Of a DNA stretch of 64,000 nt, positions 34,731 to 42,975 are shown piece by piece. The notes under the pieces are model-generated. The model had not been told where the DNA came from. It did no database searches and was given only the letters and a program-made list of their open reading frames with translations. Every line of letters starts with the position of its first letter. Position 1 is the stretch's first letter. Origin of the DNA: Streptomyces sp. SM11 (GTDB taxonomy: Bacteria > Actinomycetota > Actinomycetes > Streptomycetales > Streptomycetaceae); contig NZ_NEUE01000260.1 of the NCBI RefSeq assembly GCF_002910905.1, positions 43,905 through 107,904 of the forward strand, written 5' to 3'. A program made the position numbers and the translations under genes.

Positions 34731-35630
34731 CTAGTTCTTCTGGATCTGGTCGAAGCTGAGCTCGACCGGGGTCTCGCGGCCGAAGATCTCGACGAGGCCC
34801 TTGACCTTCTTCGAGTCTGCGTTGATCTCGTTGATCGTGGCCTGCAGCGTGGCGAACGGGCCGTCCGTGACGGTGACCGAGTCGCCGACCTCGAAGTCCA
34901 GCACCTGGACCTCGACCTTGCGGGACGGAGCCGGCTTACCCTCGGCCTCGGCGGCCTCGCGGGCGGCCTTCTCCTCGGCCTCCGGGGCGAGCATCTTGAC
35001 GATCTCGTCCAGGGTCAGCGGGTACGGGTCGTAGGCGTTGCCCACGAAGCCGGTGACGCCCGGCGTGTTCCGCACGACGCCCCAGGACTCGTTCGTCAGG
35101 TCCATGCGCACCAGCACGTAGCCGGGGAGCTTGTTCTGCCGGACGTTCTTGCGCTCGCCGTTCTTGATCTGGACGATTTCCTCCTCAGGCACCTCGGCCT
35201 GATAGATGAACTCCTCCACGTTCAGCGAGACGGCGCGCTGCTCCAGGTTGGCCTTCACGCGCTTCTCGTAACCGGCGTACGTGTGGATGACATACCACTC
35301 GCCGGGGAGACCGCGGAGCTCGTCGCGCAGGGCGGTGACGGGGTCGACGGGGGCGGCCGGCTCGGCCTCTTCCTCGTCGGCGCTCTCGTTCTCGGCCTCG
35401 ACCGCATCGGCGGCCTCTTCCTCGACGGCTTCGGCAGCGGCGGCGTCCTCGTCGGACTTCTCCGCCTCGACGCTCACGGCGGCCTGCTCGGCGGGCTCAC
35501 CCGCGGCGAGGTCGGCGGCCTCGGCCTGGTCCACGGAGTCAGCAGCCTCAACGATGTCGAGCTCGTCCTTGGCGGACTCGAAGGCGCCAGCCTTGGGCTC
35601 GACGGCGTCGTTCAGGTTCGGGTCAGACAC
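34731..35630 (-). CDS. nusG: Transcription termination/antitermination factor NusG with acidic N-terminal extension
   Basis: 299 residues from GTG 35630 (MSDPNLNDAVEPKAGAFE). Residues about 15-105 are an acidic Ala/Glu extension typical of Streptomyces NusG. The NGN domain begins at GEWYVIHTYAGYEKRVKANL. The KOW domain (FEVGDSVTVTDGPFATLQAT) is at the C-terminus. It couples RNA polymerase to Rho and the ribosome. It lies 73 nt after secE. Confidence 0.96.
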   Translation of the reverse strand: MSDPNLNDAVEPKAGAFESAKDELDIVEAADSVDQAEAADLAAGEPAEQAAVSVEAEKSDEDAAAAEAVEEEAADAVEAENESADEEEAEPAAPVDPVTALRDELRGLPGEWYVIHTYAGYEKRVKANLEQRAVSLNVEEFIYQAEVPEEEIVQIKNGERKNVRQNKLPGYVLVRMDLTNESWGVVRNTPGVTGFVGNAYDPYPLTLDEIVKMLAPEAEEKAAREAAEAEGKPAPSRKVEVQVLDFEVGDSVTVTDGPFATLQATINEINADSKKVKGLVEIFGRETPVELSFDQIQKN

Positions 35631-35703
35631 GATGGCTGCTTCTTCCTGGATACAAAGGGTGGAACGTGCGAAAAGGCCGCCGGGTCGGACGCCTTCCGCG
35701 AGA

Positions 35704-35991
35704 TCAGCCGAAGACGTACTTGATGACCCGGGCGAAGCCCATGTCGAGAACGGTAACAAGACCGATCATGACGACGACGAACACGATCACCACGGAGGTG
35801 TACGTCGTCAGCTGGCTACGAGTCGGCCAGACAACCTTACGGAGTTCGGCGACGATCTGGCGGTAGAACAGCGCGAGACGGCCCAGAGGGCCCTTCCTGC
35901 CGCGCTTGCCGCCCTTCCGAGTCTTCTTCTTCGACTCGGGAGCTTCATCCTCAGCATCAGGCATGTCGATGGAGCCCACGGCGTCCGTCAC
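35704..35991 (-). CDS. secE: Preprotein translocase subunit SecE
   Basis: 95 residues from GTG 35991 (MTDAVGSIDMPDAEDEAPES). A basic stretch (KKKTRKGGKRGRKG), the conserved amphipathic helix (YRQIVAELRKVVWPTRSQL) and one transmembrane helix (VVIVFVVVMIGLVTVLDMGF). It is part of the SecYEG channel and forms an operon with nusG. Confidence 0.95.
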   Translation of the reverse strand: MTDAVGSIDMPDAEDEAPESKKKTRKGGKRGRKGPLGRLALFYRQIVAELRKVVWPTRSQLTTYTSVVIVFVVVMIGLVTVLDMGFARVIKYVFG

Positions 35992-36097
35992 GCTACTCAC
36001 CTGATTCCGGGTCGTGGCCGTGCCGCGCCCGGTGGAGCCGCACGGCTGTGCAATGAAGTACGTACATGCGCACACATCCTGGCGAAGGAGTGTGTAG

Positions 36098-36170
36098 CAG
36101 GGCCGGAGGGACTTGAACCCCCAACCGCTGGTTTTGGAGACCAGTGCTCTACCAATTGAGCTACGACCCT
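36098..36170 (-). tRNA. tRNA-Trp (CCA)
   Basis: 73-nt cloverleaf. Acceptor AGGGTCG pairs with CGGCCCT, anticodon loop CTCCAAA gives CCA, T-arm GGGGG-TTCAAGT-CCCTC. CCA is not encoded. It lies upstream of secE as in other Streptomyces. Confidence 0.95.
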
Positions 36171-36382
36171 TTGTGGTTTCCACCAACCTACCGCATCTTT
36201 CCCGATGACCGGGTGCGAGAACGGTGTGGCTGGTGAAGGCCAACGACAGGTGAGTGTACGTGTTCAGGGCCGCCGCGTCGAACAGACAACTACCGACCGG
36301 TCCTGTCCGGATGCTGTCCGGGTCCTGTCCGGTCCCTGAAACCTCTGAGCCGAGGGCCTTCGCGGTCTGGGAGCATGGGGCC

Positions 36383-37609
36383 ATGAGCGCTGCAACTTCA
36401 CCGTCCGAGCGCCGGGTTTCCGCCCGCATCGGTGCGATCTCCGAGTCCGCGACCCTCGCCGTCGACGCCAAGGCCAAGGCCCTCAAGGCCGCCGGGCGTC
36501 CGGTGATCGGCTTCGGGGCCGGCGAGCCCGACTTCCCGACTCCCGACTACATCGTCGACGCCGCGGTCGAGGCCTGCCGCAACCCGAAGTACCACCGCTA
36601 CACCCCGGCCGGCGGGCTCCCCGAGCTCAAGGCCGCCATCGCGGAGAAGACGCTGCGCGACTCCGGCTACGAGGTCGACACCAGCCAGATCCTGGTGACC
36701 AACGGCGGCAAGCAGGCCATCTACGAGGCCTTCGCCGCGATCCTCGACCCGGGCGACGAGGTCATCGTCCCCGCCCCGTACTGGACCACCTACCCCGAGT
36801 CGATCCGGCTCGCCGGCGGCGTCCCGGTCGAGGTCGTCGCCGACGAGACCACCGGCTACCGGGTCTCCGTCGAGCAGCTGGAGGCCGCGCGCACCGAGAA
36901 GACCAAGGTCGTCCTGTTCGTCTCGCCGTCCAACCCGACCGGCGCCGTCTACAGCGAGGCCGACGCCGAGGCCATCGGCCGCTGGGCCGTCGAGCACGGC
37001 CTGTGGGTGCTCACCGACGAGATCTACGAGCACCTCGTCTACGGCGACGCGACCTTCACCTCGCTCCCGGCGATCGTCCCCGAGCTGCGCGACAAGTGCG
37101 TCGTCGTCAACGGCGTCGCCAAGACGTACGCGATGACCGGCTGGCGGGTGGGCTGGATCATCGGCCCGAAGGACGTCGTGAAGGCCGCGACCAACCTCCA
37201 GTCGCACGCCACCTCCAACGTCTCCAACGTCGCCCAGGTGGCCGCGCTCGCCGCGGTCTCCGGCCCGCTGGACGCGGTCGCCGAGATGCGTACCGCCTTC
37301 GACCGCCGCCGCAAGCTCATCGTGCGGATGCTCAACGAGATCGACGGCGTGTTCTGCCCGGAGCCCGAGGGCGCGTTCTACGCCTACCCGACGGTGAAGG
37401 AGCTGCTCGGCAAGGAGATCCGCGGCAGGCGCCCGGCCACCACGGTCGAGCTGGCCGCCCTGATCCTGGACGAGGCCGAGGTCGCCGTCGTGCCCGGCGA
37501 GGCCTTCGGCACCCCGGGCTACCTGCGCCTTTCCTACGCCCTGGGCGACGACGACCTCGTCGAGGGCGTCTCGCGGATCCAGAAGCTGCTGGGCGAGGCC
37601 AAGGCCTGA
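36383..37609 (+). CDS. aspC: Aspartate aminotransferase (class I PLP enzyme)
   Basis: 408 residues from ATG 36383. The PLP lysine is in GVAKTYAMTGWRVGW near residue 246. Other family signatures are SPSNPTGAVYS, TDEIYEHLVYGD and the C-terminal Arg in YLRLSYA. It interconverts aspartate and oxaloacetate with glutamate/2-oxoglutarate. An ATG 8 nt further upstream (36375) is in another frame. Divergent from tRNA-Trp and followed by a 42-bp palindrome. Confidence 0.92.
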   Translation: MSAATSPSERRVSARIGAISESATLAVDAKAKALKAAGRPVIGFGAGEPDFPTPDYIVDAAVEACRNPKYHRYTPAGGLPELKAAIAEKTLRDSGYEVDTSQILVTNGGKQAIYEAFAAILDPGDEVIVPAPYWTTYPESIRLAGGVPVEVVADETTGYRVSVEQLEAARTEKTKVVLFVSPSNPTGAVYSEADAEAIGRWAVEHGLWVLTDEIYEHLVYGDATFTSLPAIVPELRDKCVVVNGVAKTYAMTGWRVGWIIGPKDVVKAATNLQSHATSNVSNVAQVAALAAVSGPLDAVAEMRTAFDRRRKLIVRMLNEIDGVFCPEPEGAFYAYPTVKELLGKEIRGRRPATTVELAALILDEAEVAVVPGEAFGTPGYLRLSYALGDDDLVEGVSRIQKLLGEAKA

Positions 37610-37621
37610 CGTACCGTGCCG

Positions 37622-37663
37622 CGCATAAGCGGGCCCTCGGCATGCCGAGGGCCCGCTTATGCG
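37622..37663. terminator. Perfect 42-bp palindrome after aspC
   Basis: The sequence from CGCATAAGCGGGCCCTCGG to its exact reverse complement, with CATG at the centre, 12 nt after the aspC stop. A strong bidirectional terminator candidate. The perfect symmetry over 21 bp each side is unusual. Confidence 0.8.
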
Positions 37664-37856
37664 TTCAGGCAAGCGCTCGTTCGATGAATCCGGCTGCCTG
37701 GGCGGAGATTCTTGCGGCAGGATCTCCCAGTAACCCCTCCCCCTCTGACAGGGGGCTTCCCACTCGGCCGCCAAGGCGGTCTCACGACGGACAAGCCCTG
37801 CCCGGCGCCTACCGGCACAGTGCGGAGCGTAACAGCTACGGAAGGTGAACAGTCAT

Positions 37857-38870
37857 ATGGAGCGGGACGTCCGACTGTTGCCCAAGGCCCACCTGCACCT
37901 GCACTTCACCGGGTCGATGCGGCCCACCACCCTGCTCGAACTCGCCGACAAGTACGGGGTCCGACTCCCCGACGCCCTGACCGGCGGCGAGCCGCCCGAA
38001 CTGCGGGCGACCGACGAACGCGGCTGGTTCCGCTTCCAGCGGCTCTACGACATCGCCCGGTCGTGCCTGCGGTCCCCCGAGGACATTCACCGCCTGGTGC
38101 GCGAGAGCGCCCAGGAGGACGTCGCGGACGGCTCCGGCTGGCTGGAGATCCAGGTCGACCCCACCTCGTACGCCCCGCTGCTCGGCGGACTGATCCCGGC
38201 CATCGAGATCATCCTCGACGCCGTGGACAGCGCCGCCCGGGACACCGGCCTGGGCATGCGCGTGGTGATCGCCGCCAACCGGATGAAGCATCCGCTGGAC
38301 GCCCGCACCCTGGCCCGGCTCGCCGTGCGGTACGCGGACCGGGGCGTCGTCGGCTTCGGGCTCTCCAACGACGAGCGGCGCGGTATGGCGCGCGACTTCG
38401 ACCGGGCCTTCGCCATCGCCCGCGAGGGCGGTCTGCTGGCGGCTCCGCACGGCGGGGAGCTGTCGGGTCCCGCCAGCGTGCGCGACTGCCTCGACGATCT
38501 GGACGCCTCGCGCATCGGCCACGGTGTCCGGGCCGCCGAGGACCCCCGGCTGCTGCGCAAGCTCGCCGAGCGCGGGGTCACCTGCGAGGTCTGCCCGTCG
38601 TCCAATGTGGCGCTCGGCGTCTACGAGAAGCCCGCCGACGTCCCCCTGCGCACTCTGTTCGACGCGGGTGTGCCGATGGCACTGGGGGCGGACGACCCGC
38701 TGCTGTTCGGTTCGCGGCTGGCAGCTCAGTACGAGCTGGTGCGCCGCCACCACGGCTTCACCGACGAGGAGCTGGCCGAGCTGGCCCGCCAGTCGGTGCG
38801 CGGATCGGCGGCCCCCGTGGACGTGACCGAGAAGCTGCTGTCCGGGATCGACGACTGGCTGGCTGGCTGA
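37857..38870 (+). CDS. add: Adenosine deaminase
   Basis: 337 residues from ATG 37857; GGAAGG lies 11 nt upstream, and a GTG at 37845 abuts that site and is rejected. Metal-binding motif AHLHLHFTGS near residue 12-20. Then AAPHGGELSG (His and the catalytic Glu), RIGHGVRAAED, CPSSNVALG and the metal Asp in GADDPLLFG. It converts adenosine to inosine in purine salvage. The HLHLHF variant replaces the commoner ELHVHLEGS, so a related adenine/adenosine-type substrate is possible. Confidence 0.85.
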   Translation: MERDVRLLPKAHLHLHFTGSMRPTTLLELADKYGVRLPDALTGGEPPELRATDERGWFRFQRLYDIARSCLRSPEDIHRLVRESAQEDVADGSGWLEIQVDPTSYAPLLGGLIPAIEIILDAVDSAARDTGLGMRVVIAANRMKHPLDARTLARLAVRYADRGVVGFGLSNDERRGMARDFDRAFAIAREGGLLAAPHGGELSGPASVRDCLDDLDASRIGHGVRAAEDPRLLRKLAERGVTCEVCPSSNVALGVYEKPADVPLRTLFDAGVPMALGADDPLLFGSRLAAQYELVRRHHGFTDEELAELARQSVRGSAAPVDVTEKLLSGIDDWLAG

Positions 38871-38919
38871 TCCCGGACGGCTGGGCCGTGTATCGAAAGT
38901 GGATCCTGAGCTGTGGATG

Positions 38920-39715
38920 ATCTCGGTCCATGGGGCGGGGAGATCCCACGGACGAGCAGTGGGCTGTACCGGAGCCGTTGTGCCGATAAGGACGAAGGCG
39001 GGGCGGCCGCCGGCCCGGCCCCGGCGGCAGCTGGTCGACGGCATACGGTTCCGGGTCCGCACCGGCGTGCCATGGCGAGGCGTGCCCGTCGAGTACGGGC
39101 CGTGGGGCCGCATCTACGGCCTGTTTCACCGGTGGCAGCGAGACGGCACCTGGCACCAGGTCCTCATCCGGCTCCAGACCCTGGCCGATGCGAAGGGCGC
39201 GATCGTGCGGGACCTGAGCGTCGACTCCACGGTGTGCGGTGCCCATCAGCATGCGGCCGGAGCCCGCAAGCAGAGTGACCCGCGGAAAGAACCACCGGGC
39301 GGTGTCTTCGACGAGCCCGATGATCACGGGCTGGGGCGTTCGCGCGGGCGGGTTCACGACCAAGCTGCACTTGGCTGTCGAGCAGGGTCAGAAGCCATGT
39401 CGATCGTGGTGACGGCAGGGCAGCAGGGGGACTCGCCGCAGTTCGAACCGGTGTTGGAGAAGTTCCGTGTGCCCCGCATAGAGCCGGGTCGGCGTGCCCG
39501 CACAGGGCCGGGACGGCGTGCCCGCACTGGGCAGGGACGGCCGCGCACCCGCCCCGACCGCGTGCGGGCTGACAAGGCGTACATCTCCCGGAAAAACCGC
39601 GCCTGCCTGCGCCGCCGGAAGATCCGCTGCACCATCCCGGACAAAGCCGACCGGGCGCGCAACCGCAGGAAGCACGGTTCCCGTGGCGGCCGGATGGCCG
39701 TCAGGACGTGCTGAT
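38920..39715 (+). pseudogene. Decayed IS5-family transposase
   Basis: Recognisable IS5-type sequence: QLVDGIRFRVRTGVPWRGVP, GPWGRIYGLFHRWQRDGTWH, VDSTVCGAHQHAAGARKQSD, MSIVVTAGQQGDSPQFEPVL, RADKAYISRKNRACLRRRKI. The frame breaks in the N-terminal 30 codons and again around 39340-39395. A GRRARTG unit is duplicated at 39485-39545. The last ~70 residues, with the final catalytic Glu, are missing after GSRGGR. Inactive. Confidence 0.8.
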
Positions 39716-39750
39716 TGTGCGCCTTTCCCTGTCCCCGGTAAGAGAGTCAC

Positions 39751-40137
39751 TCAGGTGACGGACGGCTCGATCTCCCCCGCGAAGACGATGACCTGGTCGA
39801 TGAGGCTCCGCCGCAGATGGACGACGTCCGTTCCCGCCAGGCGGGGGCCTCCATCCGGCGTCGTGAAGACCCACTGGTACCGGGCCCACTCGTCCGGCAT
39901 GTCCACCGCCGAACAGCGCACCATCGTGCCGGTCCCCGCGGGGTGGCGCCGGATGTCCAGCACGAACCGCTCGACCGTCTCGATCCCCTCGCTGCGGCCC
40001 AACGGTCCCCAGAAGACCACGTCCGAGGTGAGGGCCTGGGAGAGCAGCGCAGTCACATAGCTGTCGTCCGAGGCGTTGAACGCGGAGATGAACGTGTCGA
40101 TCGCGGACCGCGCGGTCTCTTCCTGCTCTTCCTGCAT
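39751..40137 (-). CDS. NTF2/SnoaL-like protein
   Basis: 128 residues from ATG 40137. An N-terminal helical pair (ARSAIDTFISAFNASDDSYV) is followed by a curved beta-sheet with DVVFWGPLGRSEGIETVERF and WVFTTPDGGPRLAGTDVVHL, the pattern of NTF2-like folds. Members act as cyclases, isomerases or ligand-binding proteins. No catalytic His-Asp pair is evident. It is flanked by two transposase remnants, so it may have been carried in or trapped between insertions. Confidence 0.65.
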   Translation of the reverse strand: MQEEQEETARSAIDTFISAFNASDDSYVTALLSQALTSDVVFWGPLGRSEGIETVERFVLDIRRHPAGTGTMVRCSAVDMPDEWARYQWVFTTPDGGPRLAGTDVVHLRRSLIDQVIVFAGEIEPSVT

Positions 40138-40199
40138 GCACCAGTAATACCAGTCGCCTCGCGGACCGCGCTCGTCCCGTGAGCCGTCTCCCGACCACG

Positions 40200-40450
40200 G
40201 TGAACCATCCCGGTCACAGCACTGGCCGGCAGGCCATGCAGGGCCTGCATCGTGATCGTGGCCGCCAGGATCTGCGGCGGCATCGACGGCCGCCCGTTCG
40301 CCGACGGATACATGTCCGCGAACATCCGCGGGAAACAACCGTCCACGGTGCTCGGCCAGAAACGCGAACACACACTCCCAGCCGGAATCAGCTCCCGGCA
40401 CGTCGCCCACACATCCGGCCCGACCGGCTCCCCGCCCCACTCCCGTTGAA
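40200..40450 (-). pseudogene. N-terminal fragment of an IS1182-type transposase
   Basis: About 80 residues: VGPDVWATCRELIPAGSV, a frame change, then FADMYPSANGRPSMPPQILA, ATITMQALHGL. These match the start of IS1182-family transposases. The sequence diverges after ALHGL and nothing of the DDE core remains. Confidence 0.65.
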
Positions 40451-40509
40451 CCACAACAACGAGTCCGGCCCCGCTGTTGACGCGGCGGGGCCAGAACCCA
40501 ACTTCTTCA

Positions 40510-41112
40510 TCAGTCTTCCAGGGGGCCGATCCCGCCCAGCAGCGTCCGGGCGAGGGAGGCGGCGAAGTCGTCCAGGGGCTGCGGAGGCATGCCACCGGGA
40601 AGCGCGGCGTAGGCGAAGGCCCGTTGGGCGCAGGCGCCCAGCAGCAGGGAGGCGGCGGCGTAGGTGTCCGTGGCGGCCCGGATCCGGCCCGCGCCCTGTT
40701 CGGCGCGCAGATAGGCGTCCAGTTGCCGGATCGGGAGGTGGGGCCCGGCCTCCAGACCTCCCACGCCTTGCTCGTGACGGCGCTTGAGCTGGGGTTCGGC
40801 GTACAGGGACGCGGCCATGGGGAAGGTCTGCTCGTAGAACAGGGCGGCCAGTCGGGCGATCTCGGTGAGGTTGCCCTCGACCGTGCCCTCGCCCGCGCTC
40901 AGTTCGCCGAGGAGGTTCCCGAGCCGGGGCAGCCGCTCGGCGAGGACGGTGACGAACAGTTCCTCCTTGCCGGAGAAGTACTTGTAGAGCGCGGCCTCCG
41001 AGCAGCCGGCCGCCTTGGCGATCTCCTTGGTGGTGGTCCGGGCGAGGCCGATGGAGAGCATCAGCTCGTGCGCCGCGTCGACGATCCGGACGCGGGCGGG
41101 CTTCTGGTCCAT
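40510..41112 (-). CDS. TetR-family regulator
   Basis: 200 residues from ATG 41112 (MDQKPARVRIVDAAHELMLS). The HTH is TTTKEIAKAAGCSEAALYKY at about residues 25-48, and the ligand domain is all helical. Divergent from the NAD(P)-binding reductase gene, with a palindrome in the 98-nt gap, so it probably represses that gene and itself. Ligand unknown. Confidence 0.85.
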   Translation of the reverse strand: MDQKPARVRIVDAAHELMLSIGLARTTTKEIAKAAGCSEAALYKYFSGKEELFVTVLAERLPRLGNLLGELSAGEGTVEGNLTEIARLAALFYEQTFPMAASLYAEPQLKRRHEQGVGGLEAGPHLPIRQLDAYLRAEQGAGRIRAATDTYAAASLLLGACAQRAFAYAALPGGMPPQPLDDFAASLARTLLGGIGPLED

Positions 41113-41177
41113 GCGTGCTCCAACAGGCCGTGACCCGGAGACCTTGACGCCCGGGTGGGAAGCCACCCACTCTAGAG

Positions 41178-41193
41178 GTTAGTGAACACTCAC
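41178..41193. promoter_or_regulatory. TetR operator candidate
   Basis: GTTAGTGAACACTCAC has AGTG/CACT arms around AA with a partly symmetric extension (GTTAGTG / CACTCAC), between the divergent regulator and reductase genes, 18 nt before ATG 41211. Confidence 0.6.
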
Positions 41194-41210
41194 CCACCAG
41201 GGAGCGCACG

Positions 41211-41837
41211 ATGAGAATCACCGTGTTCGGAGCGACCGGCGGCATCGGTCAGGAGATCGTCGGGCAGGCGCTCTCGGCAGGCCACGAGGTGACGGCCGTG
41301 GTCCGCGCCCCGGACCGGCTCCCAGAGTCGCTGGACCGCGCCGCACTGCACGCTGTCGCCCGGCTGGACGATCCTTCGGCGGTGCGGGCGGCGGTGGCGG
41401 GACGGGACGCGGTGCTCTCGGGGCTGGGTTCGCACGGCCGGAAGGCGAACGGTGTCGCCGAGCGGCTCACGGGGAAGGTCCTGTCGGCGATGGAGGCCGA
41501 GGGGGTGCGGCGGCTGGTGGTGGTGAGCGCGGCGCCGGTCGGACCCGAGCCGGAGGACGAGCCGCTGGTCGACCGGCTGATGCGCAAGGGGATCGGGGCG
41601 GTCCTGGCGGAGCTGTACGCCGATCTCGCCCGGATGGAGGCGGCGTTGGACCGCAGCGCGACGGACTGGACCGTGGTGCGGCCGCCGAGGCTGACGGACG
41701 GGCCGCGTACGGGTGTCTTCGTGGGCGGTACGCCGCGCAGCGGCCGGTCCGTCTCCCGGGCCGATGCGGCACACGCGATGCTCGCGTTGGCCGACGACCC
41801 GGCGGCCGTGAAGCAGGGCGTGGGCATCGCGTACTGA
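41211..41837 (+). CDS. NAD(P)-binding NmrA-like protein
   Basis: 208 residues. Rossmann start MRITVFGATGGIGQEIVGQA with GATGGIG at 7-13, then VVVSAAPVG at the active-site strand and WTVVRPPRLTDGP, as in NAD(P)H-binding atypical SDR proteins. It lacks a Tyr-x-x-x-Lys catalytic pair, so an NADPH sensor or flavin-reductase-like role is as likely as dehydrogenase activity. Controlled by the adjacent TetR. Confidence 0.75.
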   Translation: MRITVFGATGGIGQEIVGQALSAGHEVTAVVRAPDRLPESLDRAALHAVARLDDPSAVRAAVAGRDAVLSGLGSHGRKANGVAERLTGKVLSAMEAEGVRRLVVVSAAPVGPEPEDEPLVDRLMRKGIGAVLAELYADLARMEAALDRSATDWTVVRPPRLTDGPRTGVFVGGTPRSGRSVSRADAAHAMLALADDPAAVKQGVGIAY

Positions 41838-41850
41838 CCCCGAGGGCCTT

Positions 41851-42906
41851 CTACAGGCCGACGCCGACCGTCACCGGCTCGTTGACCAGGGTGACGCCAA
41901 AGGCCGCGTGCACCCCGGCGACGACCTCGCGGGCCAGGGCGAGCAGGTCCTCGGTGGTGGCCGTGCCCCGGTTGGTGAGGGCGAGGGTGTGCTTGGTGGA
42001 GATCCGGGCGGGGCCGCTGCCGTAGCCCTTGGTGAATCCGGCCCGGTCGATCAGCCAGGCCGCCGAGGTCTTGGTCCGGCCGTCCTCGGCGGGGAAGGCC
42101 GGGGGCGCCACATCCGGGCCGAGGTGCTCGCGGACCCGGGTGAGGAAGTCCTGGAACGCGGCCGGTTCGAGGATCGGGTTGGTGAAGAAGGACCCCGCCG
42201 ACCACGTGTCGTGGTCCTCCGGGTCCAGCACCATGCCCTTGCCCCCGCGCAACCGCAGCACGGTCTCGCGGGCGGCCGGCAGCGGGACACGGTCGCCCTG
42301 TTCGACGCCCATGGCCCTGGCCGTTTCGGGGTACTTGAGGGGCGCGGAAAGCCCGGCCGCCTCTTCCAGCTCGAATCGGACACGCAGCACCACGAAGCGG
42401 TCGGGTTCGGCCTTGAAGCGGCTGTGCCGGTACGAGAACGCGCACTCCGTGTTCGGAAAGGTCACGTTCTCCTGGGTGTGCCGGTCGTAGGCGACGACCT
42501 CCGTGATGGTGGAGGACACCTCCTGTCCGTACGCGCCGACGTTCTGGATGGGTGTCGCGCCAGCGGATCCAGGGATGCCGGCCAGGCACTCGATGCCCGC
42601 GAGGCCCGTCTCGACGGTCCGGGCGACGGCGTCGGTCCACACCTCGCCGGCCGCCAGCTCCAGGGACGTACCCGAGAGTTCGAAGCCCTTCGTGGCGATC
42701 CGCAGCGCGGTGCCGTCGAAGCCCTTGTCCCCGATGACCAGGTTGGAGCCGCCGCCGATCACCAGCAGCGGGGTGCCGCTCGCGTCGGCCTCGCGCACGG
42801 CGGCGATGACCTCGGCGTCGGTCGTGGCGGTCAGCAGCCGGGCGGCCGGGCCGCCGAGCCGGAAGGTGGTCAGGGGGGCGAGGGGGGCGTCGTGGAGTTC
42901 CTGCAC
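41851..42906 (-). CDS. murB: UDP-N-acetylenolpyruvoylglucosamine reductase
   Basis: 351 residues from GTG 42906. FAD-binding signatures TTFRLGGPAARLL and LVIGGGSNLVIGDKGFDG, LAGIPGSAGATPIQNVGAYG, and the catalytic Ser in AGSFFTNPI. A Type I MurB; it reduces the enolpyruvyl group to make UDP-MurNAc in cell-wall synthesis. Convergent with the upstream reductase gene (13 nt apart). Confidence 0.95.
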   Translation of the reverse strand: MQELHDAPLAPLTTFRLGGPAARLLTATTDAEVIAAVREADASGTPLLVIGGGSNLVIGDKGFDGTALRIATKGFELSGTSLELAAGEVWTDAVARTVETGLAGIECLAGIPGSAGATPIQNVGAYGQEVSSTITEVVAYDRHTQENVTFPNTECAFSYRHSRFKAEPDRFVVLRVRFELEEAAGLSAPLKYPETARAMGVEQGDRVPLPAARETVLRLRGGKGMVLDPEDHDTWSAGSFFTNPILEPAAFQDFLTRVREHLGPDVAPPAFPAEDGRTKTSAAWLIDRAGFTKGYGSGPARISTKHTLALTNRGTATTEDLLALAREVVAGVHAAFGVTLVNEPVTVGVGL

Positions 42907-42916
42907 GGGGACAAGA

Positions 42917-42959
42917 GTACGGTCCGCGCCCCGCCGCTCGTGCGGGGCGCGGACCGTAC
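42917..42959 (-). terminator. Terminator after the MFS exporter gene
   Basis: Perfect 18-bp stem (GTACGGTCCGCGCCCCGC and complement) with a 7-nt loop between the MFS stop and the murB start. It keeps exporter transcription out of murB. Confidence 0.85.
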
Positions 42960-42975
42960 GCCGGGGCCCGGGGGC

